From the NCBI GenBank assembly GCA_041662295.1, contig JBAZSR010000018.1, forward strand, positions 1 through 30,672: 30,672 nt of DNA, written 5' to 3'. Below, piece after piece: positions 1-8,561 of this stretch (positions are counted from its first letter, which is position 1; each line of letters opens with the position of its first letter). The stretch comes from JACQWX01 sp041662295. Lineage in GTDB: Bacteria; Elusimicrobiota; Elusimicrobia; UBA1565; UBA9628. Under the pieces are notes generated by a model. That model ran no database searches. It saw nothing but the letters and a program-made list of their open reading frames with translations, and had not been told where the DNA came from. Position numbers and translations under genes: made by a program.

Positions 1-19
1 GGACGGGGACAGCGGTCAT
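1..19 (-). CDS. 5' end of a gene leaving the left edge (unknown product)
   Basis: Only the first six codons (MTAVPV) lie inside the window, so the product cannot be named. The call rests on its signals. On the minus strand a perfect AGGAGG (29-34) stands 9 nt before an ATG (17-19), and an extended -10, TGGTAAAAT (51-59), would start the transcript near position 44, giving a leader of about 25 nt. The gene is therefore divergent from the glycosyltransferase that starts at 144. A surface-polysaccharide function is only a guess from context. Confidence 0.45.
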
Positions 20-50
20 TCTCGGTGGCCTCCTGTGAGTGAAGACCGGT

Positions 51-59
51 ATTTTACCA
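51..59 (-). promoter_or_regulatory. Extended -10 promoter for the gene leaving the left edge
   Basis: The minus strand reads TGG-TAAAAT, a TG extension plus a good -10 hexamer. The predicted start site is near 44 and is followed by AGGAGG and an ATG. It stands back to back with the plus-strand promoter at 102-110. No -35 hexamer is evident. Confidence 0.5.
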
Positions 60-101
60 AATTCCAGACCGGCCTGGGCGGAGCAGGCCGGCTGGTTCAA
101 G

Positions 102-110
102 TGGTATCAT
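102..110 (+). promoter_or_regulatory. Extended -10 promoter for the GT-C glycosyltransferase
   Basis: The plus strand reads TGG-TATCAT, the same 9-mer found at 27297-27305. The predicted transcription start is near 117. That leaves about 26 nt before ATG 144, or about 8 nt before ATG 126. Confidence 0.5.
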
Positions 111-143
111 ATCGCCCGCATCGCGATGGAAGACGATACGACG

Positions 144-2315
144 ATGAGGCGCACCCTCCTGCTGGCCGCGGCCGGCCTGGCGCTCTTCCTGGCCTGGCAG
201 GCCTGGTCCCTGGCGGGCTTCATCAGGACCGAGACCCGCCCCCCGTCCTGGGACGAGTCCAACCATCTGGACGTGGCCCTCTCCTACAGGGAAGCCGCGG
301 GCCAGGGCCGGTGGGGAGACATCTTCTGGTTCGTGCCCAAGCAAGACATCCCTCCCTTCCCGCCGCTCCACCACCTGGCCCTCGGAGTCTTCATGGGGCC
401 GGAGAGGAGCGCCTGGGCCGCGCTCTGGGCCAACTGGCTCTATCTCGCGCTCTTGAGCGCCGCGGTCTTCGGCCTGGTCTGGGAGTTGAAGAAGGACGCG
501 GTTGCCCTGGCCGGGCCGCTCCTGCTGGCTGGGGCGCCCGTGGTGCAGGGGCTGTTCCACACCCAACTCCCTGACCTGGCCCTGACAGCCTGGGCAGCGG
601 CCGGACTCTGGGCTCTGATCAAGACCGAGGGGTTCTCGGACCAGCGGGGCTCGCTGGTCTTCGGCCTGGTCTTCGCGATCGGCACTTTGCACAAGTGGAG
701 CTATTTCAGCTACCTCTGGCCCGCGTACTGGCTGGCTGGCCGCGGCCTCCTCAGGCCCGGAACCAGGCGCAACGTCCTGCTGGCCGCAGGGCTGGCCCTG
801 GCCCTGGCCGCTCCCTGGTATCTGGTCCGCCTGCCCTTGGTGCTCTCGCGCCTGACCGCGGCTGCCGCGGATTTCGCGGTGCCGTTCTGGAGGGGTGGGG
901 CGTTCTTCAATTACCTCTTCGAACTGCCGTCGAGCTTGGGGCCGTTGTTCGCGGTCTTCGGCCTTCTCGCCCTGTGCCGGCCCAAGCTCTGGCGCGAGCC
1001 TTCCCATGCCCGGCTCATCGCGGCCTGTATCGCGACCTCCTATCTGTTCTGGGCCATCGTCCCGAACAGGCAGATGCGCTATCTCCTGCCCGGGCTTTCC
1101 GGTCTCGCGGTCCTGGCCGCGGCATGCTGGGACCGGCGCCTGGTCTGGGGTCTTGCCCTTGTTCAGCTTCTGGCCGCGGTCAACTTCACGAAAGGCTGGC
1201 TCCCATCCCCGAGGATCTCTGTCAGAAACATCTCCGCGGTCCTGTTCCCTTCCGAGGAGCCGCGGGCCGAGGATTGGAAGCTTGAGGAGATCCTCGTTGA
1301 GGCAGGCAGGCGCTGGAAGGGCCCTGGAACCGCCTCCGTGGTCCTGGTGGCCAATGACAGCAGGTTCAACGAGCTCGGGTTCACCTGGACGCTCCACAGG
1401 AAGGGCTGGTCAGGCCTCAAGATGACGGGACCGGGCGCGGGGCTATGGGAGCTCTCGCCCTTCGTGGTGCTTAAAAAAGGCTTCCTTGGCCCTGCGAGCG
1501 TGACCGTGGGTCTGGGCCCTGCTGCCGCGGACCTGGCGGACGAGCGGTCCTGGGCCGGCCGAGCCTTCACCGAGGTCAAGCGCTGGGCCCTGCCCGACGG
1601 GTCCATCGCGGTCCTTTTCGAGAAGGCCCGGCCCCTGGCCTGGTGCCCGCCAGGGAAGCTCGAGCTTGGAGGAGCGTTCTCCTCAGGCAAGGTCTCGGTC
1701 AGGGGCCTGCGGCTGAAGCTGGAAGGCTGGGAGCCCAAAGAGGCGGTCTACAAGCGGGTCAGAGTGGAGCCCGAGGCCCTGTGCTGGCGCGGCGTGTGCG
1801 CGTCCGGCGTCCGGCTGGAACTCTCCGACGCGGGCATCGTCTCTGCCTCGACCGGGCCAGCCGCCTCATGCGGGATGCCGGCCCGCCTTGTTCGGCTCAA
1901 GGCTGTCGCGGTCAAGAGTCTTTCGGTCTCGGCTGAGGATCTCAGGGCTTTCATGGAGAGCCGTGGTGTGAAAGTGGAGCGCTTGGAAGTCGACGGCCGC
2001 ATCCGTCTGGTCGCCAGGTTCCGCGGATTGCCCATCGTCATGGACGCTGAGGTGATCCCGGTCAGCGCCGGAGGGAGGAAGCCTCGTCTTGAGGGCGTGG
2101 ATGTCCGGGTGCGGCGGCTGAGTCTCGCCGGAATCCCCGTGCCTGCTGAGTGGATGTTCCGCTACCTGCTCAACGGGCCAGCCCTGGAACTGCGGTTCCG
2201 CGAGCATGATACCTTGGTGGCCACGGCCCTTCGGCCGGGCGGGCCCAAGGTCCTGCCGTTCTCCGTGGACCTGCCAGGCATCACCATCGCAGGGAACCGG
2301 ATCAGCGTCCCGTAA
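144..2315 (+). CDS. GT-C family glycosyltransferase (ArnT/PMT-like) with a C-terminal lipid-binding-like domain
   Basis: This is a polytopic inner-membrane protein of 723 residues. The N-terminal segment is hydrophobic and is followed by a loop with WDESNH (about residues 36-41), the acidic site typical of GT39/GT-C enzymes, which use polyprenyl-phosphate sugars on the outer face of the membrane. Many further membrane segments reach to about residue 340, including the family-like R-Y-LLPGL stretch. The last 200 or so residues are soluble and resemble DUF2993/LmeA-type lipid-binding domains (a DLRAFMESRGVKVERL stretch followed by strands); this part is less certain. I chose ATG 144 because it lies behind the promoter at 102-110, has GGAAG 11 nt upstream and opens directly into the first membrane helix. 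ATG 126 and GTG 39 are also in frame, but GTG 39 lies upstream of the promoter. The sugar donor and acceptor are unknown. Confidence 0.8.
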   Translation: MRRTLLLAAAGLALFLAWQAWSLAGFIRTETRPPSWDESNHLDVALSYREAAGQGRWGDIFWFVPKQDIPPFPPLHHLALGVFMGPERSAWAALWANWLYLALLSAAVFGLVWELKKDAVALAGPLLLAGAPVVQGLFHTQLPDLALTAWAAAGLWALIKTEGFSDQRGSLVFGLVFAIGTLHKWSYFSYLWPAYWLAGRGLLRPGTRRNVLLAAGLALALAAPWYLVRLPLVLSRLTAAAADFAVPFWRGGAFFNYLFELPSSLGPLFAVFGLLALCRPKLWREPSHARLIAACIATSYLFWAIVPNRQMRYLLPGLSGLAVLAAACWDRRLVWGLALVQLLAAVNFTKGWLPSPRISVRNISAVLFPSEEPRAEDWKLEEILVEAGRRWKGPGTASVVLVANDSRFNELGFTWTLHRKGWSGLKMTGPGAGLWELSPFVVLKKGFLGPASVTVGLGPAAADLADERSWAGRAFTEVKRWALPDGSIAVLFEKARPLAWCPPGKLELGGAFSSGKVSVRGLRLKLEGWEPKEAVYKRVRVEPEALCWRGVCASGVRLELSDAGIVSASTGPAASCGMPARLVRLKAVAVKSLSVSAEDLRAFMESRGVKVERLEVDGRIRLVARFRGLPIVMDAEVIPVSAGGRKPRLEGVDVRVRRLSLAGIPVPAEWMFRYLLNGPALELRFREHDTLVATALRPGGPKVLPFSVDLPGITIAGNRISVP

Positions 2316-2348
2316 TCGGCATCTTCCTAGGAGCGTGTGGGGTCTCTT

Positions 2349-2398
2349 GAGTCCGTGTTGGAGTGGTGCGTTATTCGACACCACTCCAATACGGACTC
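2349..2398. repeat. 20-bp inverted repeat (hairpin) between convergent genes
   Basis: The arms 2349-2368 and 2379-2398 pair over 20 positions with a single G-T wobble, and a 10-nt loop separates them. The element lies in the 164-bp gap between the glycosyltransferase stop (2315) and the barstar stop (2480). It could end transcription from both sides, although neither strand has the U-run of a classical terminator. It could also be a REP-like dispersed element. Nothing else is recognisable in the gap. Confidence 0.75.
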
Positions 2399-2479
2399 CG
2401 GAGGGGGGCGCTGCTCGCGCAGATACGGCGTGGCCCCAGGGCCGCCGCCGCAGACGGGTCGGTCAGGCGGGACCGCCGG

Positions 2480-2899
2480 TCAATCGATCAGGACCGTCTT
2501 GAACGGGACCCGGCCGCCCTTCCACTGGTCGAACTCCTCTGACACGTTGTCAAGGCAGTCGATGAGCGCGCCGAGGAGCTCCGGGTCGCGGTTGGCCAGA
2601 GCTTCGGCGCCGGACAAGACGAGGACGTAGCCCTTGAATGGTGTCCCGTCGAGGTCGCGGAGGCAGTCGATGAGGCTGTCCCAGTTCCTGCCGAAGTGAG
2701 CCGGGAACGCGAAGGCCTTGGCGAAGAGGTCCCAGACCGCTTCCTCGTCCGTCAGGGCCTTGGCGTCGATCTCCCAGAACCCGAACGACAGGTCCGTCGT
2801 CGCTTTACGGACCGCTGGCAGGTCCTCGGGCTCGAGCTTCAGCAGATAGGGCTTCCCAGAGTCGGCCAGCCTGGCCGGGAGCGCGGCGTTCTTCTTCAT
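2480..2899 (-). CDS. Barstar-family protein (ribonuclease inhibitor), orphan
   Basis: The protein has 139 residues. The central FPAHFGRNWDSLIDCLRDLD stretch (about residues 66-85) is the signature of the barstar family (PF01337), whose founder binds and blocks the secreted ribonuclease barnase. The length is slightly above the usual 90 or so residues because of an N-terminal extension. The ATG lies 5 nt after the TGA of the ligase gene, with GAGAGG about 10 nt upstream, so it is probably the last gene of the minus-strand operon. No barnase-like ribonuclease is encoded anywhere in the window. Either the partner lies elsewhere, or the protein neutralises incoming toxins, or it has another role. 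The family call is firm; the function here is not. Confidence 0.85.
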   Translation of the reverse strand: MKKNAALPARLADSGKPYLLKLEPEDLPAVRKATTDLSFGFWEIDAKALTDEEAVWDLFAKAFAFPAHFGRNWDSLIDCLRDLDGTPFKGYVLVLSGAEALANRDPELLGALIDCLDNVSEEFDQWKGGRVPFKTVLID

Positions 2900-2904
2900 C
2901 CAGG

Positions 2905-4140
2905 TCAGCCTCTCGATGCGGATGGCGGCTCGGGCCGGGGATGGTTGGCTTCGGCCCAGGCCCAGAGGAAGAGGATCGTGGTCGCCATCAGCTCGACCTG
3001 GAAGGTGGACTCCGTGAGGTTCATGACGAGGAAGGCGACCATGGAGGCCCAGGCCCAGAGGTTCGGCCCTGTGGGCGCGGCTTTGGCGCGGCGATAGGCC
3101 CTGGCGGTCATGATCCAGAAAAGGGTCAGCAGGGCTGTCAGGCCCGCCAGCCCCCGTTCAGCCAGCTGGTGGATGTAGATGTTGTGGGCCGAATGCCAGA
3201 CCCACTGACCGTCCACCTTGCCCTGGAAATACGCCACGAACTGGGTCTTGTAGTGGCCGAGCCCGATGCCGAACACGGGATTGTCCTTGAACATGTCGAA
3301 TCCCACCCGCCAGAGGATGAGCCGGTGGAACTGCGGGTTGAGGTTGTTGTCGCCCCTATAGAACCCGTCCTTGAGCAGGGTCCTGCTGATGGAGCGGCTC
3401 GACTCCGGGATGACCTCGAGGAGCACGATCCCGGCCACGCCCGCGGCCAGGGCTAGGTAGCCGAACTTGCGGAAGCGCCGGTCGATGACGCAGATCGCGG
3501 CGAAGCCTGCGGCCAGGGCCACGAAGGAGCCCCGGCCCTGGCTGAGGATGAGTGCGGAGAAGACCACGGCCAGGAAGGCCAGCGGGATACAGAGGCGGGG
3601 CTTCGACTGCTGGCCTGGAGCGGGGCGGCCCAGGAAGCAGAGGCCGCCGAGGACCGCCAATGTCATCTGCTGGCTGAAGGTGACGGGGTGGACGAAGGCA
3701 TGGGCCCGCATGCGGGTCATCATCTCCCAAGGGATCCCTTCTCCGACGCGCTGGGTCAGGGCTTGGTAGATGCCCATGCCTGCCGCGAAGAGGAAGCCTG
3801 CACCCAGGGCCCAGTGCGCCTTGGGCGAGGGCGCTGCGGAGAGGGCCATGAGGAAGAGGGCGAAGACCCAGAGTTTGTGGGAGTCGCGCTGGAGGTCGGA
3901 CAGGCAGCGCTGGGGCTCCACGGCCATGAAGGACACGAGGACCGCGACGCCGAAGTAGGCCCAGAGGGCGTAGTCGGCCGGGATGAGGGCCCCGCGCCAC
4001 AGGGGCTTGCGCCGGATTGCGAGGATCCCGAGGAGAGCCGCTGTCATGAGCCCTGCTGAGACGTTCATGCCTGCCACGGAGACCGGCAGGGTCATGCACA
4101 CGGCGAAGGTCGCGCAGGATAGGAGGATCTCGGGGGTCAT
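2905..4140 (-). CDS. O-antigen ligase / polymerase family membrane protein (Wzy_C)
   Basis: This is a multi-helix inner-membrane protein of 411 residues. It shows the Wzy_C/WaaL features (PF04932): an LSQGRGS stretch at about 200-206, then the large periplasmic loop with RLILWRVGFDMFKDNP and FGIGLGHY (about 270-295), followed by SAHNIYIHQLAERG (about 315-330). Ligases of this family transfer undecaprenyl-linked glycan to lipid A-core or another acceptor; related polymerases join repeat units. The sequence cannot separate ligase from polymerase. Its ATG overlaps the TGA of the upstream GT-C gene (ATGA at 4137-4140), and barstar follows 5 nt downstream. It is the only Wzy_C protein in the window. 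Confidence 0.85.
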   Translation of the reverse strand: MTPEILLSCATFAVCMTLPVSVAGMNVSAGLMTAALLGILAIRRKPLWRGALIPADYALWAYFGVAVLVSFMAVEPQRCLSDLQRDSHKLWVFALFLMALSAAPSPKAHWALGAGFLFAAGMGIYQALTQRVGEGIPWEMMTRMRAHAFVHPVTFSQQMTLAVLGGLCFLGRPAPGQQSKPRLCIPLAFLAVVFSALILSQGRGSFVALAAGFAAICVIDRRFRKFGYLALAAGVAGIVLLEVIPESSRSISRTLLKDGFYRGDNNLNPQFHRLILWRVGFDMFKDNPVFGIGLGHYKTQFVAYFQGKVDGQWVWHSAHNIYIHQLAERGLAGLTALLTLFWIMTARAYRRAKAAPTGPNLWAWASMVAFLVMNLTESTFQVELMATTILFLWAWAEANHPRPEPPSASRG

Positions 4141-6158
4141 GGGTTGAGAGCCGCCTTGAACTCCCCGAGCTTCCTCCAGGGGCCGGGCTCGGTCTTCTCG
4201 AACATGGCAAGCCTGAGCTCCAAGGGTCCTGGAGGTAAAGGCCGGGGCAGGGCGAGCCGGAAGGTCTCGGACATGGCGGTCCCGGTTTTCCAGCCCGACG
4301 CTGGCTTCAAGTCGTTGTAGGTCGGCCAGAGGGCCCTCGGGAAGGTCCCAAGACGCCGCTTGAGTTCCGGGAGAGTGTCATAGACCGGTTCAAAAACGAG
4401 GGAACCAGCCGCGTCGTAGAGCCGCGCCACGGACGCGAAGTCTGCGGCGGGACGCTGGTCCGCGCGCCACTGGAGTTCCAGGTCGAGCCACCCATCTCCG
4501 CGCCGAGCCGAGGCTGCGAGGAGCGAGACCCCGTTCGGCGCCTGGAAGACCGCGGGCTCCTTGGAGGGCAACAGGACCCTGGCCGAGAGGAGCCAGACTT
4601 TGGCCTCGAGCTCCGCCCTGCCGGCGCAGGGTCGTCCCGAGCAGAAGCGAATGGTCTCCGCGGGCAGGCCGGGGGGCCTGACGGAGAGGTCAGCGATCCG
4701 GACGAAGGATCCTCCTCCGACGGGCCGGACGAGCACGTTCATGCCCTTGTAGGAGCGCCAATAGAGGGTGTTGGGTCCATAGAGCTCGGGTTGGTTGCGG
4801 TAAAAGGACCCGGCCCGCGTCGGGGTCAGCATGATGTCGCCGACCTGGGGGAGGTGCCCGGTGCCGTAAGCGTAGAGCGCGAGGTGTTCGTCCGTCAAGC
4901 TGAAGGCCGGCGCCCTCAGCAGGGTCCTGGGCGCGGCCACGAGGAAGATATTGTCCGGCTTGTCCGGGAGGAGCCGGCGGGAATCCCAGACGTAGGAATC
5001 GTGCAGGCCCGCGGCTTTCTTCCAGCCCCAGCCCTCGGCAAGGGTCGCGCTCGCGGAGAGCCCGAACAGGAGGAATGCCAGGCCTGCCAGGCCGGGCGCG
5101 AGCCGGGGCGCTCGGGACAGCAGGAGGGAGGCGGCGTAGACGGCGGCCATGATGAATCCGAGGCTGGGAAGATAGTTGTGCCTTGGGCTGATATACCAGA
5201 AATAGTTCGGCAGATAGGCCGCGCCGAACCAGAGGACGCCGAGGACCGCCAGCCGGGACCGCGGGGTGGAGTCGTCCGAGGACCAGAGGCGGGCGCTCAG
5301 GGCCAGCCAGCACGCGGCGAGCGCCAGGATGAGGATGATGGTCGGGACCGGCCCTCCGGCGTAGCTTTGCAGGCTGTCCCAGAGGGGGAGCTTCGTCATG
5401 GGCACGGCCGAGACCACGAGGGACTCCGCGATGCGCAGGACGAACGCTCCCGGCCGGATGGTCGGGCTGCCTCCAGGATAGGGGGCGAGCAGCCGGATGA
5501 GGAAATGGGCGAAGCACAGGGTGAGGCACGCCGCGGCCAGGGCGGTCCGGCCGGCCTTCGAGGGCTTCTCGTCGAGAGAGGAGAGGTGGTAGAGCAAGGG
5601 GACCCACATGAAGAAGGCCTGGTCGTAGTCGAAGAGCGCCAAGGCGAAGAACACCAGGGCGAGGCCCAGGCGGCCGGGCTCGGAAAGCCTCCGGGTCCCG
5701 GCCGCGAGGAAGGCCAGCAGGATGAAGGTCGTGGAAAGGAGGTTCATGCCCACGGCCGCGGTCCAGAAATGCGTCTCTCCGTGGTTGGGCCAGACGAGGA
5801 AGAGTCCGCTGACCAGGAGCGCGGTGGCGCGGCCGGGCACGATGCGCCGCAGGAGGGCGTAGGCCAGCAGGCTGTTGAGGATGTCGAGACCCAGGCCCAG
5901 CAGGTGGAGCCGGAGGGGCTCGGGGCCGAGGAGCTTGTAGAACGCCCAGTAGTAGAGGATGTAGAGGTTGCGGCCCGGGGTGTATTGGAGCGCGTTGCCC
6001 CAGGCGGCCTTCCAGTCCGCCCGGGAGAGGTGCCAGTGGAACCCGTGGTCGTCGAGGTGCAGGCCGGCCCAGGGCGCGTGCGGGGCCAGGGTCAGCAGGC
6101 CCGCGACGACCAGGAGGGCCGCAGGCAGCCAAGCTTCGACGCGCTCTTTGAGCCTCAT
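4137..6158 (-). CDS. GT-C-like polytopic membrane protein, probable glycosyltransferase
   Basis: The protein has 673 residues. After the first membrane helix comes LHLDDHGFHWHL (about 33-44), an acidic pair at the position where GT-C enzymes bind the lipid-linked donor. About 10-12 hydrophobic segments follow up to about residue 400, including WPNHGETHFW and ISPRHNYLPSLGF, which recall GT39 and TMTC-type membrane proteins. The C-terminal 230 residues are soluble and probably beta-rich, ending in a PLPPGPLELRLAMFE stretch typical of the periplasmic tails of such proteins. The frame stays open far upstream (to 7661), but that part is the antisense shadow of the neighbouring gene. The real start is the ATG at 6158, which forms ATGA with the upstream stop. 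Family membership is inferred from topology and motifs; the substrate is unknown. Confidence 0.75.
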   Translation of the reverse strand: MRLKERVEAWLPAALLVVAGLLTLAPHAPWAGLHLDDHGFHWHLSRADWKAAWGNALQYTPGRNLYILYYWAFYKLLGPEPLRLHLLGLGLDILNSLLAYALLRRIVPGRATALLVSGLFLVWPNHGETHFWTAAVGMNLLSTTFILLAFLAAGTRRLSEPGRLGLALVFFALALFDYDQAFFMWVPLLYHLSSLDEKPSKAGRTALAAACLTLCFAHFLIRLLAPYPGGSPTIRPGAFVLRIAESLVVSAVPMTKLPLWDSLQSYAGGPVPTIILILALAACWLALSARLWSSDDSTPRSRLAVLGVLWFGAAYLPNYFWYISPRHNYLPSLGFIMAAVYAASLLLSRAPRLAPGLAGLAFLLFGLSASATLAEGWGWKKAAGLHDSYVWDSRRLLPDKPDNIFLVAAPRTLLRAPAFSLTDEHLALYAYGTGHLPQVGDIMLTPTRAGSFYRNQPELYGPNTLYWRSYKGMNVLVRPVGGGSFVRIADLSVRPPGLPAETIRFCSGRPCAGRAELEAKVWLLSARVLLPSKEPAVFQAPNGVSLLAASARRGDGWLDLELQWRADQRPAADFASVARLYDAAGSLVFEPVYDTLPELKRRLGTFPRALWPTYNDLKPASGWKTGTAMSETFRLALPRPLPPGPLELRLAMFEKTEPGPWRKLGEFKAALNP

Positions 6159-8551
6159 GCCTCTCGGAAGGTCCCCTTGATCCCGAAAAAGAAGTAGTAG
6201 GCGAGCCCCATCATGTAGGCGCCCAGGAGGGCGAACGCCGCGCCCGTGATGCCCCAGACCGGGATGAGCAGGCCGCAGAGCGCGAGGTTGCCCATGGCCG
6301 CGACCATGCTCCCGGCCACGGAGACCTTGAGCCCATCGAAGTCGCGCGCGGAGAGGATGTTCGCCGCGATGCCGTGGGTCATGATGAGCGAGGCCGCTGC
6401 CGCCAGGGTCACGGCCCAATCCAGGCGGAACTCGTACTTCCTGCCGAACAGGGCGAGCGCGGCGCACGCCGCGAGGGTGAGGCCCGCCCAGGCCGCGGCC
6501 GTCAGGGGCAGGCGGATGCGGCGGAACACGCTCCAGGCCTGGGATTGGCCTTCGGCGTCGCTTGAGACCGGGATGAGCACCGCGGTCAGCATGTAGAGCA
6601 GCGAGAGGCTGACCTGCGCCGTGGCCGTGAAGTACGCGCTGAAGACGCCGACCTCGTGGGGCGTGTAGTGGCGGTTGAGGATGAGCCGCGCCGGGGCCAG
6701 GACGCAGGCCAGGGTCAGCAGGTTCAGGGCGGCCGTGAAGGCGTACTGGGCCACGGGCCGGAACGCCTGGAGGTCGAAGGCGGGCCGCAGGCAGTCGCGG
6801 ACCTTCCAGAGCGAGTGCAGGGCCGCGAGGCCGAAGCTCGCGGCCAGGGCCAGGATGAGCTCGCGGTGGGAGGCGCTGCCGCGGGCCGCCAGGGCCAGAA
6901 GGATGAGCGGGGCGCAGAAGCCGTAGATCGCCTCTGAGATGCCCCGGTCGCGGAAGCGCTGGAGGCCCAAGAGCGGGCTCGAGATCACCACGTAGAACGC
7001 GTTGCACAGGGAGTAGAGGAGCGCCAGGAGGAACAGGGCCGCCGGGACCGAGAGGCTGGCGGCAAGGTCCTCCCGGAACACGAGGCAGGCTCCAGTCACG
7101 AGGCCGCCCCAGGCGAGGAAGGTCAAGAGGGCCGTGGAGACCACGACGCGGCGCTCGGTCTCGGGCCGGTCGGGCGAGAGGAGCTTGCTCAGCGCGACCG
7201 GGAAGCCCAGGGTCGGCAGGATCTGGAGGAAGGCCGCGACCGCGAGCACGAGGCTGGCCTGGCCGAACTCGGCCGGGCCCAGGACCCGGCCAGCGATGAC
7301 CTGGGTGGCGAGGACCGAGACCTTGGCCCCGCCGTAGAAGACCCCGATCCAGGAGAACCCCTTGACGAAGGCGCTCACCTGCTTGGGTACCCGGGCCGGC
7401 GCAGCGGGCCGTGAGCGGCCGCCGGCCTGGGCGTGCGCCTCGGCCAGGGCGGCGGAGCGGAAGCGGGCGAATTCCTTGGCATGGGTGTGCTCGCGGGCCA
7501 GGTCGCGGCGCTGCTGGCGGAGCTCCGGGGTCTCGGTCTTGGGAAGGTCCCGCGCGATGGCGGCCCACTCCGAGGGCTTCTCCGCGATGTAGATGAGGTC
7601 GCGGTAGGGGGCGAGGCTCGGCAGAGGCGTGGCCAGCACGGGCCGGCCCATGGCGAGGCACTCGTAGATCTTGGCCGGCACCACCCCGAGGTGGAAGGGC
7701 GTGATCCGGTAGGGCATGAGGAAGGCGTCGTAGCCCTCGAGGCGCCGGCGCAGGAGTTCCGGGGTCGTGGGCTCGAGCCGGGTCACGCCCTCCGGCAGGG
7801 GGGCGTGGTCGCCCTTGAAGAAGCCCGACATCGTGACCGGGAAGCCCGCCTCCACCAGGGCCGAAAGGTACTCCGGGGCGAGGTCCGGGCCCCAGGTGCC
7901 GTAGTAGCAGAAGCTCCGCGGAGGGTCTCCGCCGGGCTTGGCCTCGAGGAAGTCCGCGTCCACGCCCTGGTGGATCTGGAGCACGTTCGGGTGTTCGGCC
8001 TTCTTCTGCTCGCAGAGGTAGTTCGAGTCGCAGACGACCAGGTCCGCCACGGAGAGGAGCGCACCCTCGATCTCCTGGAAGTCCGCGGGCGCGTCAGGGT
8101 GCGCCCGGAAGTTGGAGGCGCAGTCGTAGACCACGGCCGAGGGCTCGAGCAGGCTGATGAGGTCCAGGCTCGTGGCGGTGGGGAAGTAGACCACCACGAC
8201 GGGCCGGGGCCGCAAGCCCGCGGCCTTGAGCCGCTCGACGAGCGCGGGCAGGCGCAGATAGCGGTTGAAGAGCCGCGGCAGTCTCCCGGTCGGAGGCAGG
8301 ACCTTGGGCGCAAAGACCCTCACCCCCGGCGACGGCTCCTCGCCGGAAGGCTTGGCCGCGACCCAGTCCAGGACCTTCTTCTTCAGTCTCCCCAGGTCGG
8401 ACCAGCGCGGGTTGCGGAACCCCGAGTTCTCGACGAAGAAGACCTCGTGGCCCGCCCCGCCGAACTGCGCGGCGAAGATCTGGTGCCTCTGCCAGGCGGC
8501 GCCCCAGTCGATGGAGCTGATGAAGACGATCTGTTCCAAGGGGGCCTTCAA
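6155..8551 (-). CDS. Fusion of a GT4/GT1-like glycosyltransferase and a Wzx/MATE-type polysaccharide flippase
   Basis: One uninterrupted frame of 798 residues joins two proteins that are usually separate. Residues 1 to about 372 form a GT-B glycosyltransferase: an N-terminal WQRHQ stretch, VVYDCASNFRAHP near 141-153, and the donor-site part FHLGVVPAKIYECLAMGRPVLATPLP near 286-311. Residues 373-390 are an Ala/Pro/Arg-rich linker. From about 391 a 12-14-helix exporter follows, with GRVLGPAEFGQASL near its start and GLQRFRDRGISEAIYG, as in MOP-superfamily flippases (Wzx/RfbX). The start is TTG 8551 with GAGG 8 nt upstream and no better in-frame codon; the methyltransferase gene ends 10 bp upstream. 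Cytosolic sugar addition and flipping may thus be linked in one polypeptide. An in-frame GTG at 7378 could start a separate flippase, but no stop divides the two parts. Confidence 0.85.
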   Translation of the reverse strand: MKAPLEQIVFISSIDWGAAWQRHQIFAAQFGGAGHEVFFVENSGFRNPRWSDLGRLKKKVLDWVAAKPSGEEPSPGVRVFAPKVLPPTGRLPRLFNRYLRLPALVERLKAAGLRPRPVVVVYFPTATSLDLISLLEPSAVVYDCASNFRAHPDAPADFQEIEGALLSVADLVVCDSNYLCEQKKAEHPNVLQIHQGVDADFLEAKPGGDPPRSFCYYGTWGPDLAPEYLSALVEAGFPVTMSGFFKGDHAPLPEGVTRLEPTTPELLRRRLEGYDAFLMPYRITPFHLGVVPAKIYECLAMGRPVLATPLPSLAPYRDLIYIAEKPSEWAAIARDLPKTETPELRQQRRDLAREHTHAKEFARFRSAALAEAHAQAGGRSRPAAPARVPKQVSAFVKGFSWIGVFYGGAKVSVLATQVIAGRVLGPAEFGQASLVLAVAAFLQILPTLGFPVALSKLLSPDRPETERRVVVSTALLTFLAWGGLVTGACLVFREDLAASLSVPAALFLLALLYSLCNAFYVVISSPLLGLQRFRDRGISEAIYGFCAPLILLALAARGSASHRELILALAASFGLAALHSLWKVRDCLRPAFDLQAFRPVAQYAFTAALNLLTLACVLAPARLILNRHYTPHEVGVFSAYFTATAQVSLSLLYMLTAVLIPVSSDAEGQSQAWSVFRRIRLPLTAAAWAGLTLAACAALALFGRKYEFRLDWAVTLAAAASLIMTHGIAANILSARDFDGLKVSVAGSMVAAMGNLALCGLLIPVWGITGAAFALLGAYMMGLAYYFFFGIKGTFREA

Positions 8552-8561
8552 CGCACGGTCC

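Noticed and set aside
54..1397. Long minus-strand open frame (447 codons) opposite the GT-C gene
   Set aside because: It is Gln/Arg/Gly-rich low-complexity translation, the usual antisense shadow in G+C-rich DNA, and lacks any domain pattern.
6159..7661. N-terminal 500 codons extending the GT-C-like gene at 4137-6158
   Set aside because: The stretch is Pro/Arg/Gly-rich and antiphase to the GT-flippase fusion gene; the real gene starts at ATG 6158 with an ATGA overlap.
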